A stretch of 64,000 nucleotides of DNA, taken from positions 124,001 to 188,000 of the forward strand of contig NZ_MSLS01000004.1 of the NCBI RefSeq assembly GCF_001940785.1. The letters run 5' to 3'. Positions 61,774 through 64,000 of the stretch are shown piece by piece. The position numbers and the translations under genes are program-made. Origin of the DNA: Bacillus sp. MRMR6 (GTDB lineage: Bacteria; Bacillota; Bacilli; Bacillales; Cytobacillaceae). A model generated the notes under the pieces. The model saw nothing but the letters and a program-made list of their open reading frames with translations. It was not told the DNA's origin and did not search any database. Each line of letters starts with the position of its first letter. Positions within the stretch are counted from its first letter, which is position 1.

Positions 61774-62071
61774 AGAAAGTGAAAGCGCAATCAACTATAT
61801 TTTAAATGAATTTAAGGAGGTGATAACCAAACTAACTGAAAACCTTGTAATTTGTGATAAGAATTGTCGTTTTATCTTCCCAGTAGAACATACTCCCTTT
61901 ATTTGAACAAGAATCACATCATTCAGAACTAATATTTCTTATTATTAAAACTTAAAGCCAAATTCAATCGGACGTCTTGATTCTTGAATACTGCGATGGG
62001 TTATGGAAGCTGGAGACTCGTATTTCAGGGGAATGCAAAGAAAGAGAATAAATTTATAGGGGGAACTAAAA
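61774..62071. other. Gap between EIIA and EIICB genes
   Basis: About 300 bp with no convincing gene. A strong AAGGAGGTGAT at 61816-61826 has no properly spaced start after it; a short frame ending at 61906 could be a gene remnant. No terminator hairpin is obvious, so the two PTS genes can share a transcript. Confidence 0.5.
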
Positions 62072-63517
62072 ATGATGAAATATCTACAAAGACTTGGTCG
62101 GTCATTAATGCTGCCAGTTGCGGTTTTGCCAGCGGCTGCGATTTTAATGGGGATTGGGTACTGGATTGACCCCTCGGGCTGGGGAGCTGGGAGTCCCGTT
62201 GCTGCCTTCTTAATCAAAGCAGGTGGATCAATCATCGACAATATGGCAATCCTTTTTGCTGTAGGTGTAGCATTGGGAATGGCAAAGGAAAAAGATGGCT
62301 CAGCAGCACTAAGTGGTTTAGTTGCCTTCCTGGTAGTAACAACCGTGCTCTCAACAGGTTCAGTAGCCATGCTTCAAGGTGTGGATGCAGCAGAAGTAAA
62401 TGCTGCCTTTGGGAAAATCGGAAATCAGTTTGTCGGAATCCTATCAGGTATTATCGCAGCTTTGATGTACAATCGCTTTAGTCATGTAAAGCTACCAGAT
62501 GCCTTATCGTTCTTTAGTGGTAAGCGTCTCGTTCCAATCATGACATCTGTTGCGATGTTAGCCGTGTCACTTGTACTATTCTTTGTATGGCCGGTTATTT
62601 ATACAGGACTCGTTTCTTTCGGTACATCAATCGCTGAATTAGGTGCAGCAGGTGCTGGACTATATGGTTTCTTCAACAGATTATTAATTCCTGTTGGCTT
62701 ACACCATGCTTTAAACTCTGTGTTTTGGTTTGACGTTGCAGGTATTAACGATATCGGTAATTTTTGGTCAAGCACAGGTGAAAAGGGCGTAACAGGTATG
62801 TATCAAGCTGGTTTCTTCCCTGTAATGATGTTTGGATTACCAGCAGCAGCATTAGCAATGTATCATACAGCAAAAACTTCTAAGAAAAAGCAAGTAGCTG
62901 CTCTAATGATGGCGGCTGGTGTAGCTTCCTTCTTTACAGGGGTTACAGAACCACTTGAGTTTGCCTTTATGTTTGTGGCTCCAGTATTATATTTTACACA
63001 TGCTGTTTTAACAGGTATTTCCTTAACCATTGCAGCATTATTCAATTGGACAGCAGGATTTGGATTTAGTGCTGGATTCGTTGACTTTGTCTTAAGCTTA
63101 AAAATTCCAATTGCGAATCAGCCTTATATGCTTTTAGTTCAAGGTCTCGTGTTTGCGGTCATTTACTACTTCTTATTCCGTTTTATTATTACAAAATTCA
63201 ACTTAATGACTCCTGGTCGTGAAGAAGATATTGATGAAGACACAGAAGAAGGTGTAGTAGCAGGAAATAAATTTGCTGTAATGGCTGCTAAGATTTATGA
63301 AGGCTTAGGCGGAGATGCTAACGTTACGTCTGTTGACAATTGCGTCACTCGTTTACGCTTAGAAGTGAAGGATATGAAAGCAGTTGATCAAAAGAAAATT
63401 AAAGCTACAGGCGTACCGGGAATCAACGTTGTTGGGAAAAACAGCATCCAAGTAATCGTTGGTACCAATGTACAGTTTGTAGCAGATGAGATTGAGAAAA
63501 TTCGTAAGAATAAATAA
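62072..63517 (+). CDS. PTS EIICB permease, N-acetylglucosamine/glucose type
   Basis: Membrane sugar permease and phosphotransferase, 481 residues. The EIIC part (about 1-375) has LMLPVAVLPAAAILMGIG, the GLHHALNSVFWF motif and GVTEPLEFAFMFVAP. The EIIB part (about 400-481) has the phosphorylated Cys in SVDNCVTRLRLEV. WFDVAGINDIGNFW resembles the NagE/NagP (N-acetylglucosamine) group more than PtsG, while the leader is GlcT-like, so the sugar is open. The ATG follows AGGGGGAAC. No EIIA is fused; the separate EIIA lies upstream. No nagA or nagB nearby. Confidence 0.9.
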   Translation: MMKYLQRLGRSLMLPVAVLPAAAILMGIGYWIDPSGWGAGSPVAAFLIKAGGSIIDNMAILFAVGVALGMAKEKDGSAALSGLVAFLVVTTVLSTGSVAMLQGVDAAEVNAAFGKIGNQFVGILSGIIAALMYNRFSHVKLPDALSFFSGKRLVPIMTSVAMLAVSLVLFFVWPVIYTGLVSFGTSIAELGAAGAGLYGFFNRLLIPVGLHHALNSVFWFDVAGINDIGNFWSSTGEKGVTGMYQAGFFPVMMFGLPAAALAMYHTAKTSKKKQVAALMMAAGVASFFTGVTEPLEFAFMFVAPVLYFTHAVLTGISLTIAALFNWTAGFGFSAGFVDFVLSLKIPIANQPYMLLVQGLVFAVIYYFLFRFIITKFNLMTPGREEDIDEDTEEGVVAGNKFAVMAAKIYEGLGGDANVTSVDNCVTRLRLEVKDMKAVDQKKIKATGVPGINVVGKNSIQVIVGTNVQFVADEIEKIRKNK

Positions 63518-63527
63518 TTGATTAAGT

Positions 63528-63567
63528 GAAGAATGCCTGGACCATTGGTCCAGGCATTCTTCTTTTG
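63528..63567 (+). terminator. Terminator after the EIICB gene
   Basis: A perfect 16-bp stem, GAAGAATGCCTGGACC with GGTCCAGGCATTCTTC, around ATT, followed by TTTTG. Confidence 0.92.
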
Positions 63568-63929
63568 TCCAGCTCCAGCGCCTAGGGGCTCGGGTCATAA
63601 GCCACCCACGGAAGAAGGCAAAAAGCGCCTTCTTGCCGCGTGCGTCTTATGCCGGTCGCCCCTGGTCAAGGCGCTTCCGCTTTTCTTTGTCCAGCTCCAG
63701 CGCCTAGGGGCTCGGGTCATAAGCCACCCACGGAAGAAGGCAAAAAGCGCCTTCTTGCCGCGTGCGTCTTATGCCGGTCGCCCCTGGTCAAGGCGCTTCC
63801 GCTTTTCTTTGTCCAGCTCCAGCGCCTAGGGGCTCGGGTCATAAGCCACCCACGGAAGAAGGCAAAAAGCGCCTTATTCCGCGTGCATCTTATGCCGGTC
63901 GCCCCTGGTCAAGGCGCTTCCGCTTTTTT
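63563..63929. repeat. Three tandem 122-bp units of a Bacillus-type interspersed repeat
   Basis: GTCCAGCTCCAGCGCCTAGG recurs at 63567, 63689 and 63811, exactly 122 bp apart. Units 1 and 2 are near identical. Unit 3 differs at a few bases (CCTTATTCCGCG for CCTTCTTGCCGCG, and GCATC for GCGTC). In each unit AGCGCC, AGGGGC and GGTCATAAG can pair with CTTATGCC, GCCCCTGG and AAGGCGCT, giving a long hairpin. Open frames across it are repeat artefacts. Confidence 0.92.
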
Positions 63930-64000
63930 ATCGGCTTCTTAATCTTTCGACGTGTAGTATTATGTATCCAAGTTCATGTTCTGGAAGCTGGATTCCATGG
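63928..64000 (-). CDS. C-terminal end of a PRD-domain antiterminator, probably GlcT-like (cut by window edge)
   Basis: The last 23 codons of a leftward gene, reading HGIQLPEHELGYIILHVERL and three more residues before TAA. The pattern LPEHELGYxxLH is that of PTS regulation domains in BglG/SacY-type antiterminators. Its stop abuts the third tandem repeat unit. A PRD antiterminator convergent with the RAT-led PTS genes would be the obvious regulator for them, but the RNA-binding part is outside the window. Confidence 0.6.
   Translation of the reverse strand, partial: HGIQLPEHELGYIILHVERLRSR

Noticed and set aside
63563-63929. CRISPR array
   Set aside because: Units are 122 bp, contiguous and alike throughout, with no short repeats and variable spacers and no cas genes.
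63533-63942. Two ~100-codon frames in the tandem repeats
   Set aside because: They repeat the same peptide with the 122-bp unit and start in the terminator; they are repeat artefacts.

Overview
The window looks like chromosome of a low-GC, spore-former-type Bacillaceae, most likely Bacillus or Neobacillus. This is inferred from strong AGGAGG-type ribosome sites, frequent TTG/GTG starts, GlcT-type antitermination, a BmrCD-like exporter pair, and interspersed repeats of kinds common in Bacillus genomes. No rRNA, tRNA, prophage, insertion sequence or CRISPR array was recognised.

Regions. 1-684: start of a catalase-peroxidase (katG), cut by the window edge. 1.0-3.1 kb: a single protein joining a sigma-70-like region, a zinc-finger anti-sigma motif, a membrane segment and a large outer domain. 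3.2-16 kb: a galacturonate/glucuronate catabolic locus with two LacI-type regulators, UxaC, UxaB, UxaA, KDG kinase, KDPG aldolase and a TRAP transporter (DctPQM). Two distinct operator families match the two regulators. 15.7-24.6 kb: single genes and small units, including a DUF2294 protein, an OFA-type carrier, an M14 peptidase, an MFS carrier, a secreted helical protein, a VOC protein, a Gfo/Idh/MocA oxidoreductase, and a CysJ-like reductase without a flavodoxin domain.

24.8-34.5 kb: the most unusual block. An HPt/REC/REC protein, a membrane-anchored HEAT-repeat protein, a processive family-2 glycosyltransferase and a membrane-anchored glycosidase-like protein of 1080 residues sit almost without gaps. 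A single-domain response regulator and a hybrid histidine kinase follow. This reads as phosphorelay-controlled exopolysaccharide synthesis and processing. 34.7-39.3 kb: an RND/MMPL transporter, a secreted heptad-repeat partner and a divergent TetR regulator. 39.5-41.6 kb: a DUF1538 membrane protein overlapping a tandem PII-like protein.

41.8-52.1 kb: RlmD, a YceG-like domain fused to a trypsin-type protease, a MarR regulator with its operators and a BmrCD-type ABC exporter, a DUF1456 protein, a YgjP-type metallopeptidase and SelO. 52.5-60.8 kb: a 796-residue protein whose C-terminal half is a prenyl diphosphate synthase and whose N-terminal half also carries Asp-rich motifs; an AspT/YidE-type transporter; glutaminase; a DadA-like oxidoreductase; and two adjacent two-domain DUF2294-like proteins. 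60.9-64 kb: a sigma-A promoter and GlcT-type antiterminator/terminator leader ahead of PTS EIIA and EIICB genes. A strong terminator follows, then three 122-bp tandem repeats, and the tail of what looks like a convergent PRD antiterminator gene.
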